DNA of 64,000 bases from Symbiodinium natans (GCA_905221605.1 CAJNDS010000506.1:59226-123225), one strand, 5' to 3'; counted from the stretch's first letter, positions 16,453-28,707 are shown. A program made the numbers and translations. Notes: a model not told the origin generated them from the letters alone.

Positions 16453-16694
16453 TTTAAGCTTCTTGTTGCCACGAGAAGGCGACTTTTGCGATGTGTCCAC
16501 GGTATGGTGTCTTAGCCCTAAACCCTAAGCCCTAAACCCTAAACCCTAAACCCTAAAAAAAACCTTAAGTTACCTGACTCAAACGTTCCCGTTCAGCAGC
16601 CCAGTAGACGGTGGGGTGGACAGTCAGGGGGGTCCGGAGATCAACCGTGCAGCCCAGAAAAGCTAGCAGTTCAAGCACCCCCGGACGCTAGCTT

Positions 16695-16856
16695 CTTGGT
16701 AGCCCTTTGGTACTACCTTTTTTTTGGGTTCTGGGTTCCCTGATAAAGTAACCAACCAAAAAAGGCGTGCCCTTATTTTAATATGGTTACCGGTTTAGGG
16801 TTTAGGGCTTAGGGCTTAGGGTTTAGGGTTTAGGGTTTAGGGTCCGGGCTACTAAG
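16695..16856. mobile_element. MITE-like element, family A, interrupted by TTTAGGG array
   Basis: The body matches 17528-17641 (pyrimidine tract, TAACCAACC, GCCCTTATT); a G-strand array lies near the right end (16794-16842) before CCGGGCTACTAAGG. Confidence 0.72.
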
Positions 16857-17527
16857 GCTTCGTCAATCAGCACACCAAAGTGTACCCTGCGACCCTAACA
16901 TCCAAGAGAATCAAGCCTAGAGGGTCCTGCTTAAAGACCCCGACCCTAACTCTAAACCCTAAACCCTGAACCCTGAACCCTAAACCCGAAGCTTCAACTT
17001 TCCGGCCGAAATCGCCACTCTGAAGCCCTAGGCCCCAGAAGCCCTGAAGTGTTGGGATTCTAACCCTTCAATCCCTCTCTTCCGAAGCCCCGAAACCCTG
17101 GATCCTAACCCCTAACCCTAGATCCCACAATCCCTAAACCCCAAACCCTCCAACCCCCCAAACCCTAAACAGTAAACCCAGTTTCCCTGAGGACTGCGCT
17201 GCGCAGACGAACCGAAAGTACGCAGGGCGCCAAGCCATCTAGAGCTCGTTGAGGGGGTTCAGGGTTTAGGGTGCAGGGTTTTCGGGTTCAAAGGGTTTAC
17301 AGGGTTTATATGGTTTCGGGCTTCCGAGGTTCAGAGGGTTTAGACGCTTTCCGGACGTTTTGGGCTTTTGGGGCTCAAGGGGCTGCAGGGTTCAGGGATT
17401 TTGTGGGGGGTTAGGGTTCGTAGGGTCGTAGGGTTTGGGCTGTTTGGGGTTTTGGCTGTTTTCCGGGTTCCATGGGCTTACGGTTTATGGGATTGCTTGC
17501 CATTGGTTTGTGTTGGATATTCCCCCA

Positions 17528-17641
17528 CTTGGTAGCCCAGTGGTACCCCTTACCCTTTTTTTTTTGCTCAAGGGTTCCCCAGTAAAGTAACCAACCAAAA
17601 AAAGGGTGCCCTTATTGTAATATGGCTACAGGGCTACCAAG
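17528..17641. mobile_element. MITE-like element, family A, uninterrupted reference copy
   Basis: 114 bp with inverted ends CTTGGTAGCCCAGTGG and GGCTACAGGGCTACCAAG. No coding capacity. Other copies: 16308, 16695, 26636, 29369, 32657, 40056, 48669, 49265, 57588, and 3' fragments at 43225-43251 and 47495-47517. Confidence 0.78.
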
Positions 17642-17789
17642 CCCACCCTCGTTCTGGGAATGTTGGGTTTCAAGTCAGTCATGCTCCTCGCTTCCTCGCC
17701 CGGTGTGGCGGACCTTGTGCCCACCCCCAAAGAAGCCCAGTAAACCCTAAACCCCAAACCGCAAACCCTACTGGCGTGCCCATTCAGAG

Positions 17790-17858
17790 GAGCTGCTGCA
17801 AGGCCGGGACTCAGCGGGTGGCTTCATAGGCTGCTCGATCACGGGAAGTCCCTTAGAT
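17790..17858 (+). other. Exon-like island
   Basis: After a short CCCTAAA block and CCATTCAGAG. The frame reads ELLQGRDSAGGFIGCSITGS. The GFIGC-type segment recalls other Gly/Cys-rich islands in the window. Confidence 0.33.
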
Positions 17859-18065
17859 GTACCTTGTTCTACGATAAAGACTTAGGAGTTTACTCCCTCG
17901 TACTCCCTAAGCTTCCCTACGGTTCCCTAGGTGCCGACCCCATGAACCTCCCCTCCCTTAAGAACTTAAAGAAAAAGTGAAGGGACTATCCCAGGGTTTA
18001 GGGTTTAGGGTTTAGGGTTTAGGGCTAGAAACCTTAAACCCCACGTACCCCCATCTCCCCCTCAG

Positions 18066-18135
18066 GTCGGGGAGGTCACAGTGACCTGCGGCCGCCTGGG
18101 AAGCTACGCCAGTGGGGAGCTGAGTCAGCCGCAAG
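18066..18135 (+). other. Exon-like island with good splice borders
   Basis: Acceptor CATCTCCCCCTCAG; possible donor CAAG|GTTTGG at 18136. The frame begins VGEVTVTCGRLGSYASGELS. The V-x-V-T-C-x-x-G pattern resembles a strand of a small disulfide-bonded extracellular repeat. One of the strongest candidates. Confidence 0.45.
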
Positions 18136-18169
18136 GTTTGGGGTGTCATAGGGACCATATGAACCCCAA

Positions 18170-18812
18170 AATTGGGGCCAGATACCCTATAAATACTACT
18201 ATAATCCTTATTCAGGTACATGAACCATACACCCTTTTAAGGTTCATTTGGTTTTTAAGGTGTCGGGACTGTGGATTTAGGGATTTGGGAGGTTGACGAG
18301 GTTCACGGGCTTAGTTGGTTGATCCTAGTTGTGTCTCTTTGTGCCCCTTTGGACTTTCGTAGTTTTTTCCCGAAGACCAAGCGTCTGCCGCTTTAGGGTT
18401 GAAGGTCCCCCAACCCTTCAACTCGAGTCTGGATTTGGGTTGCGGGCCCCCCCCCCCCCCCCGCCCAAGGCATGAAGGTTACCCAACGCAACATCCTTCG
18501 CCCGAAATCCCACCCAGCCCAAAATCGCCCAGGAAACAAAGGAAAAGTCAGGGTTGAGGGCTTATATGACGTTCGAGGTGCCACCGCGTGCAGCACGTTC
18601 ACCCCTGCCTGCTTCAGTACTTCTGTCTGGGCCCTTCAAAGTCGATCGTCCACCCGTAAGAGAATGACAAGAACATGATGGTCGGATATGAATACTGGTA
18701 TCTTCACACTTCTACCCTATAAGTACTACTAGAATAATCCCTTTTAAGGTACATGAACCATACACCCTTTTAAGGTTCATTTTGGTTCTTAAGGTATAGG
18801 GACTGTGGATTT
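18170..18812. repeat. Pair of direct copies, family F
   Basis: The segment with CATGAACCATACACCCTTTT and GGGACTGTGGATTTAGGG occurs at 18170-18290 and again at 18706-18812, in the same orientation, about 530 bp apart. Confidence 0.7.
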
Positions 18813-19278
18813 AGGGGTAGAGGTTATTGCTAGTATGAGCCCACCTTGAATCCAAGGAGCAAAGGTGCGAACCCTGAGCCGGTCTGGAGGAAACAGCCTT
18901 CGGCATAACAACCCTAAACCCTAAACCCTAAACCTTAAACCCTAAGAAACAACCCAGACCCTTGCAAAGATCCAAAAAATAGATCCCCAAAGTACTATAG
19001 GGGTCGGATTTTTTTGCTAGTGGCGTTCTCTTCTGGTCCCTTTGTAACTATGCTCTTCTCATGATTCAGGGCCCTCTAGTAGGCCACACGTTGAGCCCAA
19101 AGCCTCCGGAATCCAAGGGGCAATAATCTGGTTTAGGGTTTAGGGTTTAGGGTTTAGGATTTAGGGTTTAGGGTTTAGGGTTTAGGGTTTAGGGTTTAGG
19201 GTTTAGGGTTTAGGGTTTAGGGTTTAGGGTTTAGGGTTTGGAGGAAGCCCTGAGTCGAAAGCCCGAAGTCCCTTCCAG

Positions 19279-19320
19279 GCGTGGAGAACGGTTGCGAGCC
19301 CCGCTCCTGTGTGGGAGGCC
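19279..19320 (+). other. Exon-like island (reverse array context)
   Basis: Acceptor CCCTTCCAG; the frame reads GVENGCEPRSCVGG. Here the G-strand array is upstream (19131-19238) and the C-strand array downstream, an exception to the usual order. Confidence 0.3.
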
Positions 19321-21681
19321 AGAACCCTCAACCCCTGGACCCCTAATTAAACCCTAAACCCTCAACCCTAAACCCAAAGAACCCTAAAGACCCTAAACCC
19401 TAAACCCATATAGGGGTTTCACGACAACAAGCAACCCCGACCCAAATAATTAGTGGGATCCGCTTACAAAAAGGACCCCCCCCCATTTCCGATTCTCGTA
19501 AACCCGCACATGGTTTCACAAGTTGCTTGGGGGGCCTAAGGATCAGGGTCCACGGATTCGAGTCACCGGAGTCGAGAGCTCTTCGAAATGGCATGGGGCT
19601 TTGCGGAGGGGTTAGGGCGTGGGGGGTGAGGGGGGGTGAAGGGGGCGGGGGGCGGGGTAGACCTTCCTCACCCATCCTCTTCTGGGGAGTGTGTTCCTTG
19701 GGCCAGCTATCCCCTAGGCAGACCCTCGGAAAAAAATTACATTTTCCCTTGTTGGGTTGAAGAGGCTCATATTTACGAACTTTTGTTCAGAGGGTTTTTA
19801 AGGGTCATCCTCGTCCCTCTTGCATGTGCGGAACCTTACTTGCACAGCCTGCTGGCCCGGCGCATGTCATCAGCGCAACTCCTAGGGTCGAACATGTGAG
19901 CATAATCTAAGAGTAGTTTCATGGTCCGTTAATGTAGTCCCCGACCTCCTTTAAAGGGTTCGGAGGTATGGGCCCTTGGGTTGTATAGGGGAAGAAAGGG
20001 TTCCCCTGTTAGGGGCCCTAAGACATCAAGCCTAGAATCTGGAGAACCCAAGCATGCGAACCAGGTGCAGCGCTGGCCGTGCAGACCCAGTACGTGACTG
20101 GGTCGGTGATGCCCGGCACTCTGCTTGATACACTCCCTCACCCGATGACATCTGATGACCGTGCCTGCCGACCCTCCCAAAACCTCACAGCCCTACACGG
20201 TGGCCTTTGCTTCATCAGTTTACAGGTCTTCTGACATGGCGCACTTGCAATCCGACCACGTCATGTGCGACAACGTCAGCGAGGCTGCCACTTGCCACTC
20301 CGAAGCAGGGTGGTCGATGATGTGGGACCTGGTCCCACATCCTTAAACCCTAAACCCTAAACCCTAAACCCTAAACCCTAAAGCAGGCTTTCGTCACGCT
20401 ACTGTTGGCAGTTGTAATCAGGCAAGATGGCCTTGAACTCGAAGCTAAGCTCGAAGTACTGCATCGTATGCCCGGACCCCACCGCAAGAGGAAGCGCAAG
20501 CCCGCATTCCGCCTGAAAAGAGCGTGCTGAGCTCGCGAGGCTGGGCTGAAAGCCCAGAAGACGCCCCCACTTAGCATCCAGGGCCTAGGCTGACGTTTAG
20601 GGGTTTAGGGGGTTTATTTGGGGTTTAGGGTTTAGGGTTTAGGGTTTAGGGTTTAGGGCCTAGGCTGACCTGGAACCCACCTGAACCTGCAAGTGACCCT
20701 AAACCCTAAACCCTAAACCCTAAACCCTAAACCCACGAGCCGGCAAAGGGGCAAGCCCGACTCAATCCGCCGCAGGTGCTCCGAGGCGTTGGGCCCAGCT
20801 TGGGCTTGCCTTTAGGGTTTAGGGTTTAGGGTTTAGGGTTTAGGGTTCAGGGTTCAGCGTTTAGGGTTTAGGTACGACAGCTTCCGAAGCTGTGTGCTGG
20901 AAGTTCATATATTGCGGTTTAGGGTTTAGGGTTTAGGGTTTAGGGTTTTGGGTTGCCTGAGCAACTACACAAGCTGTTCACAAAGTCCTAGCACTGCAGA
21001 GACACATGAGGGTTCAGCATTGAGGCTTTCGGCGACACAGCACTTGAGGTAAGGCGTCGGGGCCGCAGTAGACCCAGCTCGTGTCTTGTGTTGCTGAGGT
21101 GACATACACATCACTTGCGACTATGGCGACTTCCAGCTGTCGTACCACCCTTGGTGCTCGCTTGCCTCATGCGACACCCCTCTTTGGTTGCGAGGGGAGG
21201 GGGTGGGGATCCAAGGGATAAGTCCTGCTTGGTATCCTAAAGGAATACACTTAAAAGACGGGCCCTCACATCAGCACCCCCAGGTTGAATGAAAAGCGAG
21301 CACACAAGACCCAAAGAATGAAAGAACACTGTCACAAGGAAGGACTTCTACATGAAGGAGGAAGAGCATCTATGAACGACTACCGAAGAAGGAGCGGACA
21401 AAGACTAATTAAGATTGAACGAAAACAAGTCACGAGACATCCTAAACCCTAGGCCCTAAACCCGAAAGCCCAAACCCTAGCGCGGACCCTAAACCCTAAA
21501 ATCTGAGGCGCATCCTAATAACATCCTTCTCATGGCCCGAAACATGCCAAGACCTTCTCCTATTTCCAGAGCACCCTCGGGCCGAAACCCTAAACCGCTT
21601 GCTGGCTTAGGGGTCAGATTAGGGTTTCGGGTTTAGGGTTTAGGAGTACTTGAATCAAGCCCCAAACCCAAGAAGCTGCAG

Positions 21682-21738
21682 GCACTCGTGCTACTCGGTC
21701 TGTTTGCCATCTCGTCCGGGACAGGCCAAGGGGGCTAG
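21682..21738 (+). other. Exon-like island with hydrophobic segment
   Basis: Acceptor AGAAGCTGCAG; the frame reads ALVLLGLFAISSGTGQGG then stop. The LVLLGLFAI run could be part of a signal peptide or a C-terminal membrane segment. Confidence 0.33.
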
Positions 21739-21883
21739 AGCTGCAGCTTCCTTCGATAGGGTTTAGGGCTTAGGATTTGGGATTTATAGTGTTTAGGGTT
21801 TAGGGCTTAGGGCTTAGGGCTTAGGGCGTAGGACATGACAGCCTAAAACCCGTATACTTCCCTTCCTTGAGTCTTACGTGCAG

Positions 21884-21942
21884 GCAACTGTGGGCGGCAA
21901 GGTATATGATGTCATCGCTCCGGAGGCCAAGAGGGATGGTTT
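21884..21942 (+). other. Exon-like island
   Basis: Acceptor CTTACGTGCAG after a pyrimidine-rich stretch; the frame reads ATVGGKVYDVIAPEAKRDG, then a degenerate TTTAGGG motif. No family recognised. Confidence 0.37.
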
Positions 21943-22588
21943 TAGGGAATAGAGCTTGAAGAGGTACGGAGAGATTGTAGGGCACAGTGACGGCCCTGGA
22001 TAAGAAACGTCGATTTTCTCAATCCATTTCTGCCCTCACACCCACGCCTGCCCCCCTCAAGCTACAATCCGGGCAGGTCCCCACCCACCAAAAAAAAATC
22101 CAGCCCCTCAGTTGTTCAGATCCTTGCGCTTGCGCACAAACACGATTGTTAGTACCGTTAGCACTTGCTTTCTCTCTCAATACTTTTCTCTCGCAGTTGT
22201 TTACTCTTTTGTGGTATTCTGCTTGAATACTTCTAGAGCCACGATGACATTAGAAACCGTTTGCCCAGTGTGACATGAGGGTTTCCGACAATACGAGGCC
22301 CCGTTTTATACCCCGAAATCACCCTGTTTATTAAATTTATAGGAGCCTCCAACGAGGCGTTATCACCCAAGACCCAAAACCCTTTTTTTAATGGAACCCC
22401 CCCCCCCCCCTGGTATGAAGAAGTGCCATTCTGACCTTGACCCCCAAAGCCCTCAAAGCCTTAAAAAGACCCTAAACCCTAAGCCCTCATCCTCTTGCAG
22501 AGGTCTTGGCCTCACCCTAAACCCTAAACCCTAAACCCTAAACCCTAAACCCTAAACCCTAAACCCTAGACCCCTCATCCCCTGGCAG

Positions 22589-22678
22589 GTCCTAGCCTCC
22601 GGCAAAGGCTACTTCCTGCCCTGCACTGACTTTGTGGCGAACTACAGCGGAACCGCCCGGGATGCCCAGGAGGTTTGA
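22589..22678 (+). other. Exon-like island next to a duplicated acceptor
   Basis: Acceptor CATCCCCTGGCAG after a CCCTAAA array; the frame begins VLASGKGYFLPCTDFVANYS and stays open to 22678, where a G-strand block starts. A diverged copy of the acceptor region lies on the other side of the array (22485-22514). Confidence 0.42.
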
Positions 22679-23494
22679 GGGTTTTAGGGTTTAGGGTTTT
22701 AGGGTTTTTTAAGGGTTTTTTAGGGTGTTGTTTTAGGGTCTTTTAGGTTTTTTTTAGGTTTTTTTGGGGGTTTTTTAGGGTTTTTTAGTGGTTTCTTCGG
22801 GTTTTGGGGTCCGCCCGGGATCCCAGGAGGCGATGTAGGTTTGGGAGTTTTGGGTTTAGGGGTTTAGGGGTTTGGGGTTTAGGGTTTAGGGTTTAGGGTT
22901 TAGGGGTTTCGGGTTTTAGGGTTTGAGTGTTTTAGGGTTTTGGGGTTTTAGGGTTCTAGGATTCTAGGGGTTCTAGGGGTTCTAGGGGTTTTAGGGTTCT
23001 AGGATTCTCGGGTTTCGGGTTTGCGGAGTTTTGGGTTCAGGGTCAGGGAGTTGATGGATGTTCAGGTTCGGCTTGAGGAGTTTGCAGCTTTTGCCTTTCT
23101 TGTGTGCCGCAACCCCTCAAAACCCAAGCCACTTTTCTCCCTAGAAAGCTCGGCCGGCCTCGTCGACTGCACACCCCAAGCCCTAGCCCTAAACCCTAAA
23201 TCCCAAACCCTAAACCCTGAACCCTAAACCCGAAACGCCTAAGCCACCAAGAAAGTCCCAACCCTCAAGCCGACCAAAGTCCCCGCCCGAAGCCTCTCGA
23301 AATCGACGGTTGGAACCATGGGCCCTTAGTATGGTCCCAATACCTTTTTGTTTCTAGGGATCCGAAGTATGGGCCCTTATTTTTAATATATAGTGTGTAT
23401 AAGGGATATATAGCAAGGGACCCGAATTAAGGGTGCAGGGTTGAGGGTTTAGGGTTTAGGGCCCTACTTGGAATCCTAGGACCTAAGCCCTGAG

Positions 23495-23570
23495 GTCAAC
23501 ATCTCTTGCTCGGCCTCCGACTTGCTCGCAGACACTTCCGACTGCCAGTCTTCACCTCAGGCTTGGAATG
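23495..23570 (+). other. Exon-like island (reverse array context)
   Basis: Acceptor AAGCCCTGAG; the frame begins VNISCSASDLLADTSDCQSS. Two cysteines and an N-I-S sequon fit a secreted repeat protein. The island sits between a G block (upstream) and a MITE-like element with a C array. Confidence 0.37.
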
Positions 23571-23761
23571 TTGATACTAGCAGTCCTTAATCGGGATTTA
23601 AACCCTAAACCCTAAACCCTAAACCCTAAACCCTAAACCCTAAACCCTAAACCCTAAACCCTAAACCCTAAACCCTAAACCCTAAACCCTAAACCCTAAC
23701 ATAGGGGGCACTAGAATCCCTATCAAGGACTGCTAGTATAAGGAGGGAGCATCCCAACCTT
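23559..23761. mobile_element. MITE-like element, family B, interrupted by CCCTAAA array
   Basis: Left ATACTAGCAGTCCTTAA and right AAGGACTGCTAGTAT are inverted, with outer GGAATG/CATCC arms. A 14-copy C-strand array (about 23600-23700) fills the middle. Confidence 0.68.
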
Positions 23762-24091
23762 AGGCTGTTTGCCCTCAGCAGCTGCGCTTCGAGAAGCCCC
23801 GGGATGCTGAAGTAGCTTTAGGGCTCATGGGTTTAGGGTTTAGGGTTTAGGGTTTAGGGTTTAGGGTTTAGGGTTTAGGGTTTAGGGTTTAGGGTTTAGG
23901 GTTTAGGGTTTAGGGTTTAGGGTTTAGGGTTTAGTTTAGGGTTTAGAGGGTTGATAGGGTTGGTAGGCTTTGGAGGGTTTATAGGGCTTTGTTGGGGCTT
24001 ATAGGGTTTTAGGGTTTCTAGGGATTTCTGGTTTACAGGGCTTTAGGGTTGAGGGTGTGGGGTGCAGTTCGCGCAGGGGTTTTGCTGGCAG

Positions 24092-24150
24092 GTGGGTGGT
24101 TACATTTCGGCGCCGCAAGCCTCCGGCCAAAACGGGCACCTAGCAACCCC
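24092..24150 (+). other. Exon-like island (reverse array context)
   Basis: Acceptor TTTTGCTGGCAG; the frame reads VGGYISAPQASGQNGHLATP and runs into a CCCTAAA array. The upstream flank is G-rich. Confidence 0.33.
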
Positions 24151-24929
24151 TAAACCCTAAACCCTAAACCCTGAATCCTGAACCCTAAACCCTAAACCCT
24201 AAACCCTAAACCCCACCGCGGTCCCGCCCAGGCCTTACCCATGCCAAGATGAGATCCGCAACGTGAGCCATGCAGGCAGGGATGTCCATGCCTTGCTCCC
24301 CCCCTAATTCTAGGGTTTAGGGTTTAGGGTTTAGGATTTAGGGTTTAGGGTTCAGGGTTTAGGGTTGACCCCCCGCTGCTGCTTTGTTTGAAATAGCACA
24401 TGATACTATGGTGACTTCTCTAAGTTAGGGTCTCTTCTTGTGTACCGTAAATCAGAGGGGTCGCCTTACAATAAGGACCCGACAAAGGAAAATAATTTGG
24501 AGAAGCGACCATGTAATATTAGTCAAAGACGATACCTTTGTTGCCCTCAGAAGGATGAATATGTGTGGTTTTGCGGGGGGCCTTAAGCAAATAGCCAGAA
24601 CCCTGAAATCCTTTTTGTTTTGGGGCGGGGGGGCCTTAAGCAAATAACAAGGACCCTAACATCCTAAAACGGCCCAGAAAGCCAGCCAGCCAGGCCTGGA
24701 CATCACCTTGCGCCTGGCGGGCGCCAACTTGGGTGCGGCGCTGAGTTAGGGTTTAGGGCTTAGGGCTTAGGGTTTAGGGCTTAGGGTCCCTTTTGGGATC
24801 CTGCAAAGGACCCAAAAACAGAACGCTATGTCTTTAAGTGTATATGGGTTTAAGGTTTGAGCTGAAGTCGGGTTTAGGGCTGCGCGCTGGGTTCCTTATT
24901 GGGGTCCTTATTATAAGGGTGACGTACTA

Positions 24930-24965
<36 letters not shown>

Positions 24966-25792
24966 ACCCAAGAAGGTGCCCGAATTGAGAGAACTAATTT
25001 TGAGAACTATCCATATGTTTTTCATTCGACAAAACGTTGGTGGGTGTATGTAGGGCTCCTTCGAAAAAAGGTGAGTGCAGACGTGAGGGGAGGGGGGTCC
25101 TTTTGGGATACTGTTGAGAGAAGACGAGGGCATGCCGGGGTTCGGGTCTGGGGATGGGGAGGGGGACTTTGCAGTCGCAAGGTTTAGGGCGCTTAGGGCC
25201 TCAGGGTGGAGGGTTTAGGGCTGAGTGGGTTCAGCTGCCGAAGGCCCTCGGGTTCAAAAGCGGCCCCCCTTGTATCGTGAGGGCTATCCCCTTCAGCCGG
25301 CCTTGGGCAGCCATGACTTGCTTTCCATGCGCACGTCCGGTGTCATGTTCTACGGCCCTAAACCCTAAACCCGAAACCTTGCGGTTCGGCTGCAACTCAG
25401 TGAGTCAGGTACGGACTCTCCTACGCCCAGCGGATACCAGGCCCAGCAGCAAGCTTGATCTTGCTCGATGATCTTGAGGGTCTGGGAATTTTGGGGTTTA
25501 GCGTCTAGGGTTGAGCAAGTTGGTGGCTTAAAGCCCCTCCAGGGCAAAGGGTGCCTGCAAGGGCGTTGCTCCACCTCCAGTTCAAACAGCGACTTGGCAA
25601 GTCCATGCGGTTTTTCAGGTGCTCCAACTCGGGTTCCCTCAGTCCCCAAGCCCTTTAGGGCTTAGGGCTTAGGGTTTAGGGGTTAGGGCTTAGGGTTTAG
25701 GGCTTAGGGTTTAGGGTTCACGGTTTAGGGTTTAGGGCTTAGGGACCCCTAAACTCTACCCCCTCGACCCTTCGGGTACCTTAAGCCCTCAA

Positions 25793-25962
25793 ACCCTCAA
25801 ACCCTCAAACCCTTAAACCCTTAAACCCTTAAACCCTTAAACCCTTAAACCCTTAAACCCTTAAACCCTTAAACCCTTAAACCCTTAAACCCTTGAACCC
25901 TTAAACCCTTAAACCCTTAAACCCTCAAACCCTTAAACCCTTGAACCCTTGAGCCCTAAACC
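25793..25962 (-). repeat. AAACCCTT 8-bp variant array
   Basis: About 19 copies of an 8-bp variant (AAACCCTT, a few AAACCCTC/TTGAACCC) in place of the 7-bp AAACCCT. Uniform within the block and not seen at this length elsewhere in the window. Confidence 0.92.
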
Positions 25963-26635
25963 GCCCTAGGGTTTGGTGTCCCGATTCCTGCCAGGGCATC
26001 GGGCAGTGCAGCACTTTGGACGAGATGTTGGTGGGCACGTGCGCTTCTCAACTCTTCTTCGCTTCGCTTGTTCAGGATGTAGTTCTCAAAGCATTCTCTT
26101 CGTGGCTTTGCGTAGGGCGTAGGGCACTCGAAACTAGGGCCATTGGATAATGCTTTAAAACCATTTTGACTTGAGAGCATACAGTAATGAAGAAGCTAGC
26201 TTTCGGTTGCCTGGTCGGCATTGACTCGGTGATGCCACATGTCCTACTGGTACCACCTGGAACGCCCCATGAACACGTTTAGGGTTTAGGGTTTAGGGTT
26301 TAGGGTGTAGGACAACGTATGAAACCCTCCTCAGCTGCACCAATTTTCATGACGGTGCAGGTACAATGTCACCTGCACAGCTGCTGTGAGGATCCCAGCA
26401 AAACCCTTGTTTTGTGGGATCTTGTGCCAGCACTCTGCCCTTATTGCTCCCTGTAGTTCTACAGTCAACTACTGCTTGCGTAGACTTCCCACAAAATGCA
26501 TGTTTTTTCCGATAAGGGTCGTCTTGGGATGATTACGTTTATCTTGTTTGGGGTTCTTATAACTAAGCAATTAGTAGTTCAGGCGATGAATCAGAGCCGG
26601 GTGGACGTCCTTGTCTGATCATCTCGGTTCGTAGC

Positions 26636-26727
26636 CTGGTGACCCAATGGTACCCTTGTCCCTTTTTCAGGTTCAAGAACCCAAAAACGGGTGCCCTTAT
26701 TGTAATATGGTTACTGGGGCTACCAAG
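26636..26727. mobile_element. MITE-like element, family A
   Basis: Ends CTGGTGACCCAATGG and TTACTGGGGCTACCAAG; internal GTGCCCTTATTGTAATATGG as in the reference copy. Confidence 0.68.
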
Positions 26728-28707
26728 ACCAACGCGCTCGTGCAGGGGCAGGAATTGTTGGGAGAAAGTGTGCCTGACTTGAAATACATTAACATCGACG
26801 ACACTCCTTCCTAGGCCCGAAACCATCCAGAAGATTTCTGAAGTACGTTTTCAGCTTGCGTGGTCACAGCTTGAGAAGCCTGAAGAGGTTTCTCGGGCAG
26901 GTGATCGTATTATTATACTCATATAGGGGTGTTTACGGGGATGATAATTGGATGAACGCCGGCTCCCTTGGTACCAGCTAGCACCAAGACAAGCAGGTCT
27001 ATGGCTTGGACTTGAGCGGCTGCTTCTTGAACAGCCCCTCCGATGCATTTGGCAATGCATCGAGCTTCAGACTATGGGTTAAGGGTTTAGGGTTTAGGGT
27101 TTAGGGTTTAGGGGTACCGATAACGGACGAAGCTTGAGCGAAGTGACCGTAGTGCACCACCATTCTGCCCTAAACGCCTTCAACAACCAAAACCCCTATG
27201 CACCTGCTGTTAGAATTCATTCAGAGCACCTGGGAGAGCTGGGGGAGGGGGAGAGTGATTGAAACCCGAAACCCCAAACCCTAAACCCTAAACCCCTAAG
27301 CCCTAAACCCTAAATCCTAAACCCTAAACCCTAAACCCACATCAAGGCTGCGAGCCTCCCAGCGCCGGCCTCGCAAGCCTTGGCAGCCACATCCAGGCAG
27401 AGGGCTTGGGGTTTAGGGTTTAGGGTTTAGGGTTTAGGGTTTAGGGTTTAGGGTTTACGGTTTAGGGTTTAGGGTTTAGGGTTTAGGGTTTAGGGCCTAG
27501 GGCTTGGGGCTCAGGGCTTAGGGCTTAGGGCTTAGGCTTTAGGGTAGGGCTCTGGGTTTAGGGTTTAGGGCTTAGGGTTTAGGGCGAGGTACGGGTTCCG
27601 AAACCCCGTCGAGAAGTACGAGGGGTTGAATTTGCAAAGAAGGGGCAATACAAATTCGTTCTCCCAATACTCCCTCTGCTCCTGCCAAGGCCAGCAACCT
27701 AACCTCAATCGAAGCCCTGTACCTACCAAACCCTAAAGCTTAAGCCCTAAACGCTAAACCAACCTTCCACTTGCCGGCCGAACTGCCCTGTACCAGAGGA
27801 GTTGAGATGCCCACCTCTCCCCCCCCTTCCTCTCTTTCCCAGATAAATACATGTATGTACATATGTCTATATTCTTCGTTCTCAGGGTATCAGAGGGATT
27901 ATGATTGTTACTTTGGGGGAGGTGTTTTTAAGCAGATATTAGAACTCTACTCTTCCTTAAGAACCCCCCCCCCCCCCCCCCCAACTCTACTCTTTGCTTG
28001 AGAACCCCCCAACACTACTCTTTGCTGAAGAACCCCTGCCCCGAAAATTCTTCCTTGTAAGGATAATAGCTGGATTAATTTATTTCATGCTTAGGGTGTT
28101 CGAGAACTCCAAAAAACACTGTACATATTTTGCTTTCTTATATGGGCAATAGAGGGATTATTATCTTGTAGTTTTCTGGTGGCTCTTAAGCAATATACTA
28201 CAACTCGGTGGTGCTTTGTGTAGGTTGAGGGATCAGGGTTTAGGTTTCAGGGTTCAGTGTTCGGGGTTTAGGGGTTTCGGGTTTAGGGTTTAGGGTTTAG
28301 GCTTGTCCCCAAGCGTCACGCAGGCGGTGAGCGTGCAGAGCAAGCTGGTGGAAGGCGGTAGACAGGCCCTCCTTCCTTTTGCGTTCTGGGGATTTAGGGT
28401 GGTTTAGGGTTTAATTAGGGTTTAGGATTCAGGGTTTAGGTTTTAGGGTTTAGGGTTTAGGGTGGCTCTGGGCTCTACCTGGATCCTGGGGGTGCTTACT
28501 TGCGCAAGGGCGCAGCCACTATTGGGGGTGGGGGGAAGGGGGAAGGGGGGCGGGGGTTCTTAAGCAAACTAGTAGTGTTACAACAAAGGTGGTTTAGGGA
28601 TTGATGTCTTCATTTTTTGGGGGTTCTTAAGCAGGTAGTAGTTCAGGCACATGGCATGTGCTCTTCCACGGTGGCCTAGAAGTGCCGTGGTCGCTCTCTC
28701 CCCACAG

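Larger units (their letters stand above)
16086..20955. repeat. Telomere-repeat mosaic, part 2
   Basis: C blocks: 16086-16211 (about 17 copies), 16513-16555, 16940-16988, 17743-17773, 18908-18946, 19348-19408, 20344-20383, 20697-20735. G blocks: 16322-16380, 16795-16842, 17255-17300, 17993-18025, 19131-19238, 20595-20658, 20812-20872, 20917-20955. 18300-18700 contains a C17-type run near 18450 and otherwise nothing clear. 19410-20340 has no recognised gene; 19600-19660 is G-rich. A weak exon-like segment follows CAG at 20776. Confidence 0.85.
20956..26300. repeat. Telomere-repeat mosaic, part 3
   Basis: C blocks: 21435-21500, 22515-22570, 23185-23233, 23600-23700 (about 14 copies), 24148-24213, 25793-25962 (8-bp form). 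G blocks: 21615-21650, 21758-21830, 22676-23040 (degenerate), 23440-23462, 23828-23950 (about 15 copies), 24312-24366, 24747-24787, 25655-25744, 26277-26308. 20956-21434 and 21945-22470 hold no recognisable gene; 22398-22412 is a C run. (TA)n at 24932-24962. Confidence 0.85.
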
